Positions 33,681 through 42,340 of a stretch of 64,000 nucleotides of DNA are shown here, in pieces. The first letter of the stretch is position 1; each line of letters begins with the position of its first letter. The position numbers and the translations under genes are program-made. This stretch comes from Solirubrobacteraceae bacterium (GTDB taxonomy: Bacteria > Actinomycetota > Thermoleophilia > Solirubrobacterales > Solirubrobacteraceae): positions 1 through 64,000 of the forward strand of contig JAEMQS010000004.1 of the NCBI GenBank assembly GCA_016463765.1, given 5' to 3'. Under the pieces are notes generated by a model. That model was not told where the DNA came from. It searched no databases and saw nothing but the letters and a program-made list of their open reading frames with translations.

Positions 33681-34583
33681 ATGAGGCTCCTGCTCGCTCT
33701 GGTCGCCGTGCTCGCGCTGGCGCCGCCGGCCGCGGCCCCGGCCGCGCCGTTCCAGGCGAAGGTCCGCATCGCGAACGCCGACGGCGAGAAGATCGCCTGG
33801 TACGACCGCGGCAGCGGCCCGCCGCTGGTCCTCGCGATCGGCACCGGCTCGACGATGGCCGAGTGGGACCCGGCGCTGCTCGCCCTCCTGGCCCGTGAAC
33901 GCCGCGTGATCGTCTTCGACTACCCCGGCGTGGGCCGGTCGTCCAAGCTCAGGGGTTCGGTGACGTTTGCCGGCCTGGCCGACACCACCGACGCGTTCAT
34001 CCGCGCGATCGGGCTGGAGGAGGCCGACGTCCTCGGTTGGTCGATGGGCGGATTCGTCGCGCAGCAGCTGGCGATCCGCCATCCCGAGCGCGTGCGCCGC
34101 CTCGTGCTGGCAGGGACGAACCCGGGTGGGGATCAGGCGGTGCTCGGGGACGACGACGATCAGGAGACCGACAGCGACCCGGATCCGTCAGAGGAGGCGG
34201 TGCTCCGCGTCCTGTACCCGCGCACGAAGGCCGGCCGCGCGGAGGGGCGCGCGTTCCTGCGCCGGCTCGAGGACGCGAGCGAGTCCGGTGAGATCCCCGA
34301 CGACTTCGAGGTGCCCGCGAGCACCGTGCGCAAGCAGGTGGCCGCCGAGGACCCGTGGCTGCGTTCCAACGCCAACGCCGACGCCCTGAAGCGGCTGCGT
34401 GTCCCGACGCTGGTCACGGGCGGCAACCTCGACCCGGTCGTGCCACCGATCAACGCACGGCGGCTGGACGCGCTCATCCCAGGGGCGCAGCTGCGCCTCT
34501 TCGCCGACTCCCACGCCTTCCTCTTCAGCGAGCGGGCGCGGTTCGCGCCGGCGGTGCTGGACTTCCTCGACGCGCCGCGCTGA
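33681..34583 (+). CDS. Exported alpha/beta hydrolase
   Basis: 300 residues: signal peptide (about 1-22, ending PAAAPA), then an alpha/beta hydrolase core with nucleophile Ser in LGWSMGGF (about 120-127), Asp in GGNLDPVVPP and His in ADSHAFLF. An acidic insertion (DDDDQETDSDPDPSEE) lies in the lid region. Substrate unknown. The 3' end overlaps the converging SDR gene by 59 nt. Confidence 0.9.
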   Translation: MRLLLALVAVLALAPPAAAPAAPFQAKVRIANADGEKIAWYDRGSGPPLVLAIGTGSTMAEWDPALLALLARERRVIVFDYPGVGRSSKLRGSVTFAGLADTTDAFIRAIGLEEADVLGWSMGGFVAQQLAIRHPERVRRLVLAGTNPGGDQAVLGDDDDQETDSDPDPSEEAVLRVLYPRTKAGRAEGRAFLRRLEDASESGEIPDDFEVPASTVRKQVAAEDPWLRSNANADALKRLRVPTLVTGGNLDPVVPPINARRLDALIPGAQLRLFADSHAFLFSERARFAPAVLDFLDAPR

Positions 34584-35469
34584 CGAGCGCGACGCTGCCC
34601 TCCCACAACTCGCGCCCGAGCTCTGGATCCTGTGCCTGGGCGGACGGCCGGCCGTCGCGAGTCAGTTCGATGTCGCGGCCTGGGTGGGTCGGATCGAACG
34701 CGAGCCGGGCGAGCTCCGCCGCCGACGCCGCCGCAGTCGTCGCGCCCGGGATCAGGCGGCTGATGAGCGGGGTCGCGGCCACATAGGCGCGGCGGACGGG
34801 CGCGGGGTAGTCCCGGGAGAGGTCCGTGTCGCTCATGAGGCCGGGGTCGAACGTGTGCACGGCGATATGGGCGTCCGGGCGCAGAACGGGGAGCCGGCGC
34901 CGCAGTTCGAGCGCGGTGGCGACATTCGCCAGCTTCGACGTCGCGTAGGCGACCTGGCCGGAGCCGGCACCGGGCTTGGCGAGGGCCTCCGGGCAATCCC
35001 AGCGCGGCGGCGGGAAGCCGAAGTTGCGCACGCGCTGGGCCTTGTGGGTCCCGCTGCCCACGATGACGATGCGCCCGTCGGCCGTGAGGGCGGGCAGGAG
35101 GCCGAGCAGCAGTGCGAAGTGGCCGAGGTGGTTGGTCGCAAACGTCGCCTCGTAGCCGTCGGCGGACACGTGCGTGCGGTCGGTGAACTGCGCGCCGGCG
35201 TTGGCGACGATCGCGCCGAGCGGCGGGAGTCCGGCCGCCGCGAGGAGGGCGGGGAACGCGCGCACTGATCCCAGGTCCGCCAGGTCGAGGGGGAGGGTGA
35301 CCGCGCCGGCGCCCAGAGCACGGACGGTGGCCGTGCCGCGCGCGCTGTCGCGGGCGGGCACGACGACGGTGTGGCCCAAGGCCGCGACGCGCATCGCCAC
35401 CGCGCGCCCCAGCCCGGCGGTGGCGCCGGTGATGACGACCGTCGTGGGAGCTACCGTAGGATCGTTCAT
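34525..35469 (-). CDS. Short-chain dehydrogenase (retinol dehydrogenase/protochlorophyllide reductase-like)
   Basis: 314 residues from ATG 35469. It has TGATAGLG for cofactor, ANAG, catalytic Ser in VIVGSGTHK and YATSK as the Tyr-x-x-x-Lys pair. The long loop after the Ser (QRVRNFGFPPPRWD) is typical of WWOX/retinol dehydrogenase-like SDRs. Divergent from a MarR gene whose predicted operator overlaps its TAACGT -10 box, so MarR repression is likely. Confidence 0.9.
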   Translation of the reverse strand: MNDPTVAPTTVVITGATAGLGRAVAMRVAALGHTVVVPARDSARGTATVRALGAGAVTLPLDLADLGSVRAFPALLAAAGLPPLGAIVANAGAQFTDRTHVSADGYEATFATNHLGHFALLLGLLPALTADGRIVIVGSGTHKAQRVRNFGFPPPRWDCPEALAKPGAGSGQVAYATSKLANVATALELRRRLPVLRPDAHIAVHTFDPGLMSDTDLSRDYPAPVRRAYVAATPLISRLIPGATTAAASAAELARLAFDPTHPGRDIELTRDGRPSAQAQDPELGRELWEGSVALVSAARRGSPAPPARTAPAR

Positions 35470-35475
35470 ACTACG

Positions 35476-35496
35476 AACGTTAGCAACGCAAACGTT
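35476..35496. promoter_or_regulatory. Putative MarR operator with two AACGTT copies
   Basis: The palindromic hexamer AACGTT occurs at 35476-35481 and 35491-35496, starts 15 nt apart, between the divergent SDR and MarR genes. The left copy overlaps the SDR -10 box (TAACGT, 35482 to 35477), which ends 7 nt before the SDR start, so binding there would block it. Confidence 0.5.
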
Positions 35497-35497
35497 T

Positions 35498-35950
35498 ATG
35501 TCACAAACAAATATCGACCTGGCGCTCACCGGTCTGCTCATGGACCGGGTCGTCCGCCTCGGCGCGGCGCACTATCCAAAGGTCTACGGCGAGCTCGGGA
35601 TCTCCAAGCCCGCCCTGGTGGCGCTCGTCGCGATCGCGGCGGCCGGCCCGCTGCGGCAGGCCCGGCTCGCGGACGCCTCGGGCATCGACCGGGCGTCCCT
35701 GGTGGCGGTGCTGAACGAACTGGAGTCAGCCGGGCTGGCGACCCGCGGGCCGGACCCGGACGACCGTCGAGCTCACGCCGTCTCGGTGACCGCTCAGGGA
35801 CGCAAGGTGCTGGCCCGCGCCCGGGAGCTCGCTGCGCAGGACGGGTTCTTCTCGGTGCTCAGTACGGATGAGCGCGCGACGCTCAACGCGCTGCTACAGC
35901 GGCTCATCGCCGCACACGCGCCTGCGGCCGATGCGGGCCGCACAGGCTGA
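35498..35950 (+). CDS. MarR-family transcriptional regulator
   Basis: 150 residues with a winged helix: RQARLADASGIDRASLVAVLNELES for the helix-turn-helix (seen as ARLADASGIDRASLVAVLNE) and ATRGPDPDDRRAHAVSVT for the wing with the DDRR motif. Likely a repressor of the divergent SDR gene and of itself through the AACGTT repeats. Confidence 0.93.
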   Translation: MSQTNIDLALTGLLMDRVVRLGAAHYPKVYGELGISKPALVALVAIAAAGPLRQARLADASGIDRASLVAVLNELESAGLATRGPDPDDRRAHAVSVTAQGRKVLARARELAAQDGFFSVLSTDERATLNALLQRLIAAHAPAADAGRTG

Positions 35951-36001
35951 CCGCGCGCCCACCGCGGCGCTCATCGGCACCGAGGTGGGCGCTGGTGTCG
36001 G

Positions 36002-36205
36002 TCAGCGCCAGGGCAGCCGGGGAAAGCGCGGCGGGCTCCAACCGGCGTCGTCGGGCCGACCGCTCGGCCCATCGGGGACGACGAACGCAAACGACGTGGC
36101 CGCCGGCACGAACCCCGTCGCGTCGACGGCGGGCGGGGCGCCCTTGTCGGCGGTGATCAGCGCGGTGTCCGGCCCGGCGGGAACGAAGCCTGTGGGATCG
36201 GTCAT
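36002..36205 (-). CDS. 67-residue protein with a repeated TGFVPA motif
   Basis: Small protein with TGFVPA at residues 5-10 and again at about 30-35, and a Pro/Arg-rich end. It starts inside the amidase stop (ATGA overlap), so it is translated with the amidase. No signal peptide, no known family; it may be an accessory or tag-like peptide. Confidence 0.5.
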   Translation of the reverse strand: MTDPTGFVPAGPDTALITADKGAPPAVDATGFVPAATSFAFVVPDGPSGRPDDAGWSPPRFPRLPWR

Positions 36206-37821
36206 GCGGCGTACCTCTCGGGCTGGAGCTCGTGGTAGTCGGTGTTGTGCTGGTAGTTGATCGCGATCTGCAGGAGCTTCCCGTCGGTCCATGGCAGGCC
36301 GCTGATCTGCGCGCCGACCGGCATGCTCGTCTCGGGGCTGAGGCCGGCCGGCACCGACAGCGACGGGAAGCCCGTCGAGTTCCAGATGCCTCGGACGGTG
36401 CCCGGGCCGAACCGCCCAAGGTCGCCGGACTCGTTGAGGGAGCCGTCGCCGCGCTTGGGCGTCTCGGCGACCTGGCACGGCTGGATGATCGCGTCACAGC
36501 CCGCGAACAGCTCCTGCAGGCCGGCGACCCACTGGCCGCGGCGGATCTCGGCCTCGTAGCGGGCGATCGCCGTGACGTTGTTGGCGTTCGCCTGGTTGTT
36601 GGCGACCGAGGTGCGGTTCGCGGTGGAGTACAGATCGCCCTTGGCGGCGAAAAGGTCGCGGTGCAGCAGGACCGACTCGGGGCTCGGGCCCGGCACGGAG
36701 GGCGCCGGCGGCATCTCCTTTTCGACGATGGTCGCGCCCATCGCGACCACTTCGCCGAGGAAGCGCTCCCACACGGCGCGGACACCGGGCGCGAGCGTGT
36801 CGATCGGCGGGAGGTTCGGGGTCGTCGCGAAGGTCATACCCCGGAACGGCTTTGCCCCGCCGGTCGGCTTGACCGGGTACAGCGTGGGCGGCGGCGGCGC
36901 CGCGTACGTGGTGATGTCGAGCGGGTCGCGCCCGGCGAGCACCGTGAACATCAGTGACGCGTCAATCGCGCTGCGGACCAGCGGACCCACGTGGTCGCTC
37001 GCCCGGTTGCCGGTCACGATGCCGCGCGTGCTGACCCGTCCGTACGTGCCCATGATCGTCGTCAGGTTGCACGCCGAGGCCGGGCGGCGAAGGCTGCCAC
37101 CCGAGTCGGTGCCGAGCGCGACGGGCACGGTGCGTCCGCCGACCGCCGAGCCGCTGCCGTTGCTCGAGCCGCCGGGGCTCTTCGTCGGGTCGAAGGGGTT
37201 GCCCGCGGTCTGCGGGGAATTGCCGCTCGCGAACTCCTGGGTCTTCGTGTGTCCGAGCAGGACCATGCCGTGGAGCTTCGCCCGCTCCCAGGCGAAGGAG
37301 TCCGACGGCGCGACGTTGTCGGCGAGCGCGAGGCTGCCCGCGGTCAGCGGCTTGCCGCCCACGGCGATGATGTCCTTGAACCCGATTGGGATGCCGCACA
37401 CCAGTGACGGCGGCCCGTAGCGCAGGACGGTGCCGAGCGACAGCCGCCGATCGGCCGCGGCTGCGGCGGCCATCGCCTCGTCGGCGTAGACGCGAGCCCA
37501 CGCGGTGAGCTCGCCGTCGCGCTCCTCGATGCGCTCCAGGCAGGCCTTCGTGAGCTCGCGGCTGGAGAGGCGACGCGACCACAGCAGGGCGATCGCCTCG
37601 TGCATCTCGAGGTCGGCGGGGTTGCCGCCCTTCGCGGCGACCTTCTTGGCGTCGGGGAGCGCGGCCTCGGCCTGTGCCTGGCTGAGGAACGCACCTGTGG
37701 CGGTGGCGCCTGCCGCGACCGCGGCGGCACCCGCGAGGAACCGGCGGCGGTCGACGCCGACGCCGGGAGTGGGGTCCTCCCCGGCGGCGAGCGCAGGGGA
37801 GTCAGGAGGGTGAGTGTCCAT
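36202..37821 (-). CDS. Tat-exported amidase (amidase signature family)
   Basis: Hydrolyses an amide bond using a Ser-Ser-Lys triad, 539 residues. A twin-arginine signal is at 25-31 (RRRFLAG) before a hydrophobic Ala-rich stretch. Lys150 is in GFKDII, the Gly/Ser loop at 218-227 carries the cis-Ser, and Ser244 in GTDSGGSLRRPA is the nucleophile. So a folded enzyme is exported. The 67-residue gene follows by ATGA overlap. Confidence 0.95.
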   Translation of the reverse strand: MDTHPPDSPALAAGEDPTPGVGVDRRRFLAGAAAVAAGATATGAFLSQAQAEAALPDAKKVAAKGGNPADLEMHEAIALLWSRRLSSRELTKACLERIEERDGELTAWARVYADEAMAAAAAADRRLSLGTVLRYGPPSLVCGIPIGFKDIIAVGGKPLTAGSLALADNVAPSDSFAWERAKLHGMVLLGHTKTQEFASGNSPQTAGNPFDPTKSPGGSSNGSGSAVGGRTVPVALGTDSGGSLRRPASACNLTTIMGTYGRVSTRGIVTGNRASDHVGPLVRSAIDASLMFTVLAGRDPLDITTYAAPPPPTLYPVKPTGGAKPFRGMTFATTPNLPPIDTLAPGVRAVWERFLGEVVAMGATIVEKEMPPAPSVPGPSPESVLLHRDLFAAKGDLYSTANRTSVANNQANANNVTAIARYEAEIRRGQWVAGLQELFAGCDAIIQPCQVAETPKRGDGSLNESGDLGRFGPGTVRGIWNSTGFPSLSVPAGLSPETSMPVGAQISGLPWTDGKLLQIAINYQHNTDYHELQPERYAA

Positions 37822-37969
37822 GGGCGGACACCCCAGCGGGATCCGCCGGGGTCGGCCAGGGACCGGCGGAAAGAAGCAGGACGCATTGCCCTGCATTCCG
37901 TTTGGACACGCGGTCGAAAACGGGAATCGCGTCGCCCGTCAGGCGGAAGCGATCACTGTGCACGCGCGG

Positions 37970-38506
37970 TCACGCCGCGTCGCGCCACTTCACCGAGCAG
38001 CCGCGCGGCTGGGTCTCGGCCTCCGCGACGGCGCGGCCGGAGAGCACATCGTCGAGCGCGGCACGCAACCACGCGGCGTCGGCGGCCGGGTCCTGGTGGT
38101 CGCCGTCGGGTGCGCCGCGGTAGACGAGCCGGTGGTCGCCGTCGAGCACGAACACGTGTGGCGTGACCTGCGCGTCAAGGGCGGCGGCCACCTCCTGCGT
38201 GGGGTCGTGCAGGTACGGGATGGGCCACGCCTGATCGCGGACGAACTGCGCCATGCGCTCCGGTGAGTCGGCGGGGTAGCGGGTGCTGTCGTTCGCGTTG
38301 ATGGCCAGGAACCTGACGCCCCGTGACGCATAGCCCTCGGCGACGGCCCGCAGTCGCGGGTTCCACGCCACGACGTATGGGCAGTGGTTGCACGTGACGA
38401 CCAGGACGGTCGCCGGTGGAGCCGGGCTGAGCGGGACCGTATGCTCGATCCCGTCGGTGTCCGCCAGCGTGAAGGCCGGCGCGGGATCGCCGATGGAGAA
38501 GGCCAT
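37970..38506 (-). CDS. Redoxin-family protein (thioredoxin fold)
   Basis: 178 residues, AhpC/TSA-Redoxin type, with the CNHC pair in VVTCNHCPYVVAWN (about 38-51), then FLAINAND and cis-Pro in VTPHVFVLD. No signal peptide. Likely a cytosolic thiol peroxidase or disulfide reductase. Leaderless: TAGCGT lies 7 nt before ATG. Divergent from the BI-1 gene. Confidence 0.9.
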   Translation of the reverse strand: MAFSIGDPAPAFTLADTDGIEHTVPLSPAPPATVLVVTCNHCPYVVAWNPRLRAVAEGYASRGVRFLAINANDSTRYPADSPERMAQFVRDQAWPIPYLHDPTQEVAAALDAQVTPHVFVLDGDHRLVYRGAPDGDHQDPAADAAWLRAALDDVLSGRAVAEAETQPRGCSVKWRDAA

Positions 38507-38513
38507 GCCACCC

Positions 38514-38519
38514 ACGCTA
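38514..38519 (-). promoter_or_regulatory. -10 box, leaderless redoxin gene
   Basis: TAGCGT on the minus strand, 7 nt before the ATG at 38506. Confidence 0.6.
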
Positions 38520-38545
38520 GAGACCCGTCCCAGGAAGGACGCCCG

Positions 38546-39193
38546 GTGACCGACCAGACCGCCATCTTCGCCCCCGCCGGAGCCCGCGCGAGCACCGCGA
38601 CGATCTTCGGCCAGGTGATGTTCCTCGTCGCGATCGCGATCGGGTTCCTCGCCCTGGGGACGTACGTCGGCCGCGACCTCGCCTACGGGACCGCGCGCAT
38701 CCTGTCGTTCGCCGGCTTCGGGATGCTGCTCATCTCGGGCTTCGGCGGCGAGCGCTTCCGCGTCGGGCCGTTCGCGCTGGTCTGGCTGTTCGCGACGGCG
38801 CTCGTGATCGGCCTGGGCCTCGGGCCGATCCTCTACCTGATGATCGAGGAGAACCCCGCGGCCGTCACGCAGGCTGCGGGCGGCACCGCGCTCATCGTCG
38901 CCGCCATGGGCTCGCTTGGGTTCGTACTCAGCAAGGACCTCGCCGCGTGGATGCGGCCGCTGTCGTTCCTGGTCTTCGCCGCGGTGATCGTCAGCCTCGT
39001 GATGCTGCTGTTCACCTCGGGCGGCAACCCGATCATCAGCCTGGTGATCCTGGTCCTGTCGGCGGTGCTGATCATGGTCGACTTCAACTACGTGCGAAAG
39101 CACGCGACCGAGGACGACGTGATCTGGCTCGCCACCGGCATCTTCGTCTCGATCGTGAACATCTTCATCTCGCTGCTGAACCTCAGCCGGTAG
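38546..39193 (+). CDS. Bax inhibitor-1/YccA family membrane protein
   Basis: 215 residues with seven hydrophobic helices and the typical end of the family (VDFNYVRKHATEDDVIWLATGIF, here noted as the Asp-containing loop and the last helices). Bacterial BI-1 proteins are calcium-leak channels or interact with FtsH. GTG start with AGGAAGG about 8 nt upstream. It is the last chromosomal gene before tRNA-His. Confidence 0.88.
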   Translation: MTDQTAIFAPAGARASTATIFGQVMFLVAIAIGFLALGTYVGRDLAYGTARILSFAGFGMLLISGFGGERFRVGPFALVWLFATALVIGLGLGPILYLMIEENPAAVTQAAGGTALIVAAMGSLGFVLSKDLAAWMRPLSFLVFAAVIVSLVMLLFTSGGNPIISLVILVLSAVLIMVDFNYVRKHATEDDVIWLATGIFVSIVNIFISLLNLSR

Positions 39194-39203
39194 GTCCACG
39201 CGC

Positions 39204-39209
39204 TACCGT
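39204..39209 (+). promoter_or_regulatory. -10 box for tRNA-His
   Basis: TACCGT, 12 nt before the tRNA. It stays intact on the left side of the integrated element, so tRNA expression is preserved. Confidence 0.5.
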
Positions 39210-39221
39210 GTGCTCCGACGC

Positions 39222-39295
39222 GGTGGGCGTAGCTCAGTTGGTAGAGCTCCTGGTTGTGGTCCAGGCGGTCGCGGGTTCAAGTCCCGTCGCTCACC
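39222..39295 (+). tRNA. tRNA-His (GUG anticodon), integration site
   Basis: Cloverleaf with acceptor GTGGGCG/CGCTCAC (one G-T pair), the extra G at -1 facing discriminator C, anticodon stem CCTGG/CCAGG and loop TTGTGGT with anticodon GTG. T-loop TTCAAGT. CCA not encoded. Its 3' half from the anticodon loop on is the attachment site of the element. Confidence 0.97.
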
Positions 39296-39299
39296 CCTC
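39254..39299 (+). repeat. attL: left copy of the 46-bp attachment repeat
   Basis: Identical over 46 bp to 53540-53585. It begins TTGTGGTCCAGG in the anticodon loop and ends CACCCCTC, so the tRNA is rebuilt after integration. Sequences beyond both ends differ. Confidence 0.95.
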
Positions 39300-39302
39300 G
39301 TG

Positions 39303-39324
39303 AAGGCCCGCTCCGGCGGGCCTT
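39303..39324. terminator. Terminator at the left end of element A
   Basis: Arms AAGGCCCGC and GCGGGCCTT with loop TCCG followed by T. It lies between tRNA-His and the integrase stop, so it can serve both strands; it is element-borne since it is inside attL. Confidence 0.8.
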
Positions 39325-39337
39325 TCGCGTTGAGGGA

Positions 39338-40609
39338 CTACCGCTGGGCCGCAGCCACGAGACCTTCCGCAGAGCCACTGGTGCCCGCTGGTGCCCATTC
39401 CTCGCCGTTGACGAGGGCCTTCAGGCGCTCGCGCTCGCCGTCCCGGCGGCTCATCTGGCGGGCGTAGATCCGCAGTGTGAGCGTGGGGTCGGTGTGCCCG
39501 AGCTGGCCGATCACGTACGCCGGGTCTTCGCCCAGGGCGACGAGGATCGAGGCGAACGTGCGCCTGAGGCTGTGAGGCGTCAGGCGTTCGGGCAGCGGTT
39601 CGGAGTTGCGCTTGGCCAGCCGCTCGTTGGCGTTCTTGACGGCGGGCTGGAGGATGCGGCGCCGGACGTTCGTCTCGGACTGCCGGCCTCCGGTGCCCGT
39701 GGCGAACACGAGCGCGCCACGCGGGACGTCGCCGAGGGTGGCCCGGTAGGCGGCCAGCTCGTCGCGCAGCGCGGGCAGCACGTTGACCACGCGAACCCCG
39801 GCGTCGGTCTTCGACTCGCGAACCGTGATCGTCCCGCGCGCCAGGTCGACGTCGCCCCACGTGAGGTCCAGCATCTCGCCGATGCGCAGGCCCGCATAGG
39901 CGAGCGTGGCCAGCAGCGCCCGGCGCTGACCCTTGCGCTCCCGGGCCGCCTTGTCGAGCGCCTGGGCGCCGTCGAGCAAGGCCCCGATGTGGTCGGCGCG
40001 GTCCAGCCAGGAACGGGTCGGCTTGTCGGCCGGGAGCCTGCGGCGCTTCCCCTTGGCGGGGTTGCGCTGAAGGTGGCCGTACTCGACCGCGGCTTCCAAG
40101 ACGCCCGAGAGCACGTCCAGCGTCTTGTTGATGGTCGTGTTCGACAGCCGACGAACCTCGCGCGCTTCGTCGCCCTCACCGAGCGTCTTCGTCTCGGCGG
40201 CCTTGCGGCGTGCGTATCGGTCGACCTCCTCGACGGTGATCTGGTCGACCCTCATGGCGGCGAAGTGCGCCAGCAGGTGCTCGGTCAGCGCCCACTCCAG
40301 GTACTCGATCGTCCTCGGCCGCAGCCCGGCAACCTTGCGACCCTCGAGCCACTCGGACGCGAAGACGTGGAACGTCGGGATCTCGACGGGCTCGGGTGGG
40401 GTTGAGGCGTCGGGCGGTGCCCACTGCCCGCGGCGCACGTCGGCCAGCACGTTGGCCAGCTCGATCTCGGCCAGGCGCTTGGTGCACCCGTCCGAGGAGT
40501 AGCCGACGTGCTGGAACCGGCGCTTACCGTGGGCGCGGAACCTGATCCCGTAGGAGGTGCCCCGCGAGGTGCGCTTCTCGACGACCGTGCCCGTGGCAGG
40601 TCTAGCCAT
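39338..40609 (-). CDS. int: Tyrosine integrase of element A
   Basis: 423 residues. An N-terminal AP2/SAM-like region (TSRGTSYGIRFRAHGKRRFQ) and core-binding domain precede the catalytic domain with Arg in YAGLRIGEMLDL, HSLRR in LTPHSLRRTFAS, His in LGHTDPT and the nucleophile Tyr in LRIYARQM. The gene ends 38 nt from attL, the normal arrangement for site-specific integration into a tRNA gene. ATG 40609 chosen at MARPATG; upstream in-frame sequence is Pro-rich and unlikely. Confidence 0.96.
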   Translation of the reverse strand: MARPATGTVVEKRTSRGTSYGIRFRAHGKRRFQHVGYSSDGCTKRLAEIELANVLADVRRGQWAPPDASTPPEPVEIPTFHVFASEWLEGRKVAGLRPRTIEYLEWALTEHLLAHFAAMRVDQITVEEVDRYARRKAAETKTLGEGDEAREVRRLSNTTINKTLDVLSGVLEAAVEYGHLQRNPAKGKRRRLPADKPTRSWLDRADHIGALLDGAQALDKAARERKGQRRALLATLAYAGLRIGEMLDLTWGDVDLARGTITVRESKTDAGVRVVNVLPALRDELAAYRATLGDVPRGALVFATGTGGRQSETNVRRRILQPAVKNANERLAKRNSEPLPERLTPHSLRRTFASILVALGEDPAYVIGQLGHTDPTLTLRIYARQMSRRDGERERLKALVNGEEWAPAGTSGSAEGLVAAAQR

Positions 40610-40770
40610 GATGCTCCCTTCGATCGCGGCGATCGGGCAGGGCCACGGCACGGGGAGCACGCACGGCGGGAGCCGGTAGCGTGCCGCGCGCGCCGGGGGC
40701 GTCTACCCCGTCGCCGGGCCCGGGGCGTTGGCGCGCCGCCGGGCCACTTTGTGCACTTGCACGCCGCACC

Positions 40771-41124
40771 CTACGCCGCCAGGCCCTTGATCGGCAACAG
40801 CGGTATGCCTTCGCGTGTCGTTGCCACGCGAGGGCGCCGGGCGACGACCCTCGGGGCGTGGGGAGGTGCCGCGCCGCGTCGCCGCATCGCCTCTTCGGCG
40901 CGGCTCAGGTCGAACCGCCAGGGAGCTTTCGGCGTGTCCGCGAGCTTGACGCCGCCGAGCTCGGCGGCGTGCTCGTAGACGAAGGCCGTCGACACGCTGA
41001 GGTGGCTGGCCAGTGCCTTGACGTCGACCAGGCCGCCGGCCCTTGACGGCTGGTGCTCTCGTTGAAGCGCGACAACGCGCCGAGCGATGGCCTCGATGTC
41101 GTCGGGGTGCAGGCGCGCGGTCAT
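40771..41124 (-). CDS. HTH protein, excisionase-like
   Basis: 117 residues. VDVKALASHLSVSTAFVYEHAAEL is the helix-turn-helix (seen as ALASHLSVSTAFVYEHAAEL), followed by a PWRFDLSRAEEAM wing, matching AlpA/excisionase-type DNA-binding proteins. Start at ATG 41124 overlaps the previous stop (ATGA). Position just before int fits a recombination directionality factor; transcriptional control is the alternative. Confidence 0.75.
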   Translation of the reverse strand: MTARLHPDDIEAIARRVVALQREHQPSRAGGLVDVKALASHLSVSTAFVYEHAAELGGVKLADTPKAPWRFDLSRAEEAMRRRGAAPPHAPRVVARRPRVATTREGIPLLPIKGLAA

Positions 41125-41978
41125 CGTCCGACCTCGCGTGCACCCGGTGCACAGGTCGCCGGCCATCCCCCGGGGAGGTAGAGCGGGGTGCCAGGACGCC
41201 CGTTCTCGCTCGGCCTCTCGCCGACCCGCTCCATGATGCCTGCGGTCACGAACCCACGGAGCAGCCGGTTGGCCTGGCTCTTGCTGACGCCGCACCAAGC
41301 GCCGAACTCACGAGCCGAGCACGCCAGCGGGCTGCCAGCGCGGACGCCAGCCCAACCCAAGCCGAACCAGAGAAAGAGCCCCTCGTACGCAAGCTGGACG
41401 GTCGATCGCGGGTCGGTGGGCGGTCCGACGAACGGGATGTCGACGGGGTCGAACAGTCCCGCCTCCCACAACAGCCGCTTCAGCCAGAGCGCCAGCAACG
41501 CATTCGACGCGCCACCGCGAGAGGCCGGTCGCGACTCATGCTTCCCGACAGCGATCGATCGGGCCGCCTCGCCGAGCGAGCACCAGTCCTCGTCGCCGTG
41601 GCAGCACACGTACCGCGGCTCGGCGCGTTCGTCGTCAACCACCGTCGCGATGCACGCTGGACCGTCGTGCCCGGGAAGTCGGCACGGGAAGTTGTTGCCG
41701 TACCCGTCGACCCCGAAGAACCTCTGGAGGGCACGCACCGCCACGTGGTCGATCTCGAGCCGGTTCCCGCAGTACTTGACCCGATGGTGGCCAGGAACTC
41801 GGTATCGGCCACCGAGGATGAGATGAGGTCCTGGGACAAGAGGAGCGACAAGCGGAGCCAAGTCATCGAGGGGTAGTGGCGACGAAGAACGGCGGAACGA
41901 CTCGTCGACGAGACGCAGTTCCGCTCCTCTAGTCGCTCCACTTGTCCCAACCCCGTGATTGGCGGGCTGGGCGCTCAT
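41121..41978 (-). CDS. Zinc-finger replication-like protein with C-terminal winged helix
   Basis: 285 residues. The middle part, CRLPGHDG then YVCCHGDEDWCSLGE (about 100-140), has the Cys/His pattern of a CHC2 primase-type zinc finger. The C-terminal 100 residues read as a winged helix (SAREFGAWCGVSKSQANRLL). There is no visible primase polymerase domain, so it may be a replication initiator or primase accessory. ATGA overlaps link it to both neighbours. Confidence 0.6.
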   Translation of the reverse strand: MSAQPANHGVGTSGATRGAELRLVDESFRRSSSPLPLDDLAPLVAPLVPGPHLILGGRYRVPGHHRVKYCGNRLEIDHVAVRALQRFFGVDGYGNNFPCRLPGHDGPACIATVVDDERAEPRYVCCHGDEDWCSLGEAARSIAVGKHESRPASRGGASNALLALWLKRLLWEAGLFDPVDIPFVGPPTDPRSTVQLAYEGLFLWFGLGWAGVRAGSPLACSAREFGAWCGVSKSQANRLLRGFVTAGIMERVGERPSENGRPGTPLYLPGGWPATCAPGAREVGR

Positions 41979-42340
41979 GAGAAATCACCCCATGGGTCGT
42001 ACGCCGTCTGTCGTCGGCCGACGTCACGTTGCGGCGCGGGCAGCGACAGAGCCTCAGTCGCCCGCGGTGTCGAGGGCGACACCCCGCTCGGTGCCGTGCT
42101 TTGCGCAGCGGGTTCGGCGACCAGAACGTAGACGGCCATCTGCGACCGCCTGGCCGACGAGTCGATCACGTAGCCGGATTGCCGCACCTCGTCGATGCGA
42201 GCCGGCAGGCGCAGAATCGGCCTCCCACCGTCGAACGTGTCCGGGCCAAGAAAGTCGGCCTGGGTGATTCCGGTGCGGCCCCGGATGCGGAGGGCGCGCA
42301 GGACGCGGTCTCGCTGCGAGGGACGTCGGTGCGCGGTCAT
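41975..42340 (-). CDS. Phage-type winged helix DNA-binding protein
   Basis: 121 residues from ATG 42340. RDRVLRALRIRGRTGITQADFLG and DGGRPILRLPARIDEVRQSGYVID follow the pattern of a small winged helix common in prophages (seen as GITQADFLGPDTFDGGRPI). It is coupled to both neighbours by ATGA overlaps. Probably a transcriptional regulator of the element. Confidence 0.7.
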   Translation of the reverse strand: MTAHRRPSQRDRVLRALRIRGRTGITQADFLGPDTFDGGRPILRLPARIDEVRQSGYVIDSSARRSQMAVYVLVAEPAAQSTAPSGVSPSTPRATEALSLPAPQRDVGRRQTAYDPWGDFS

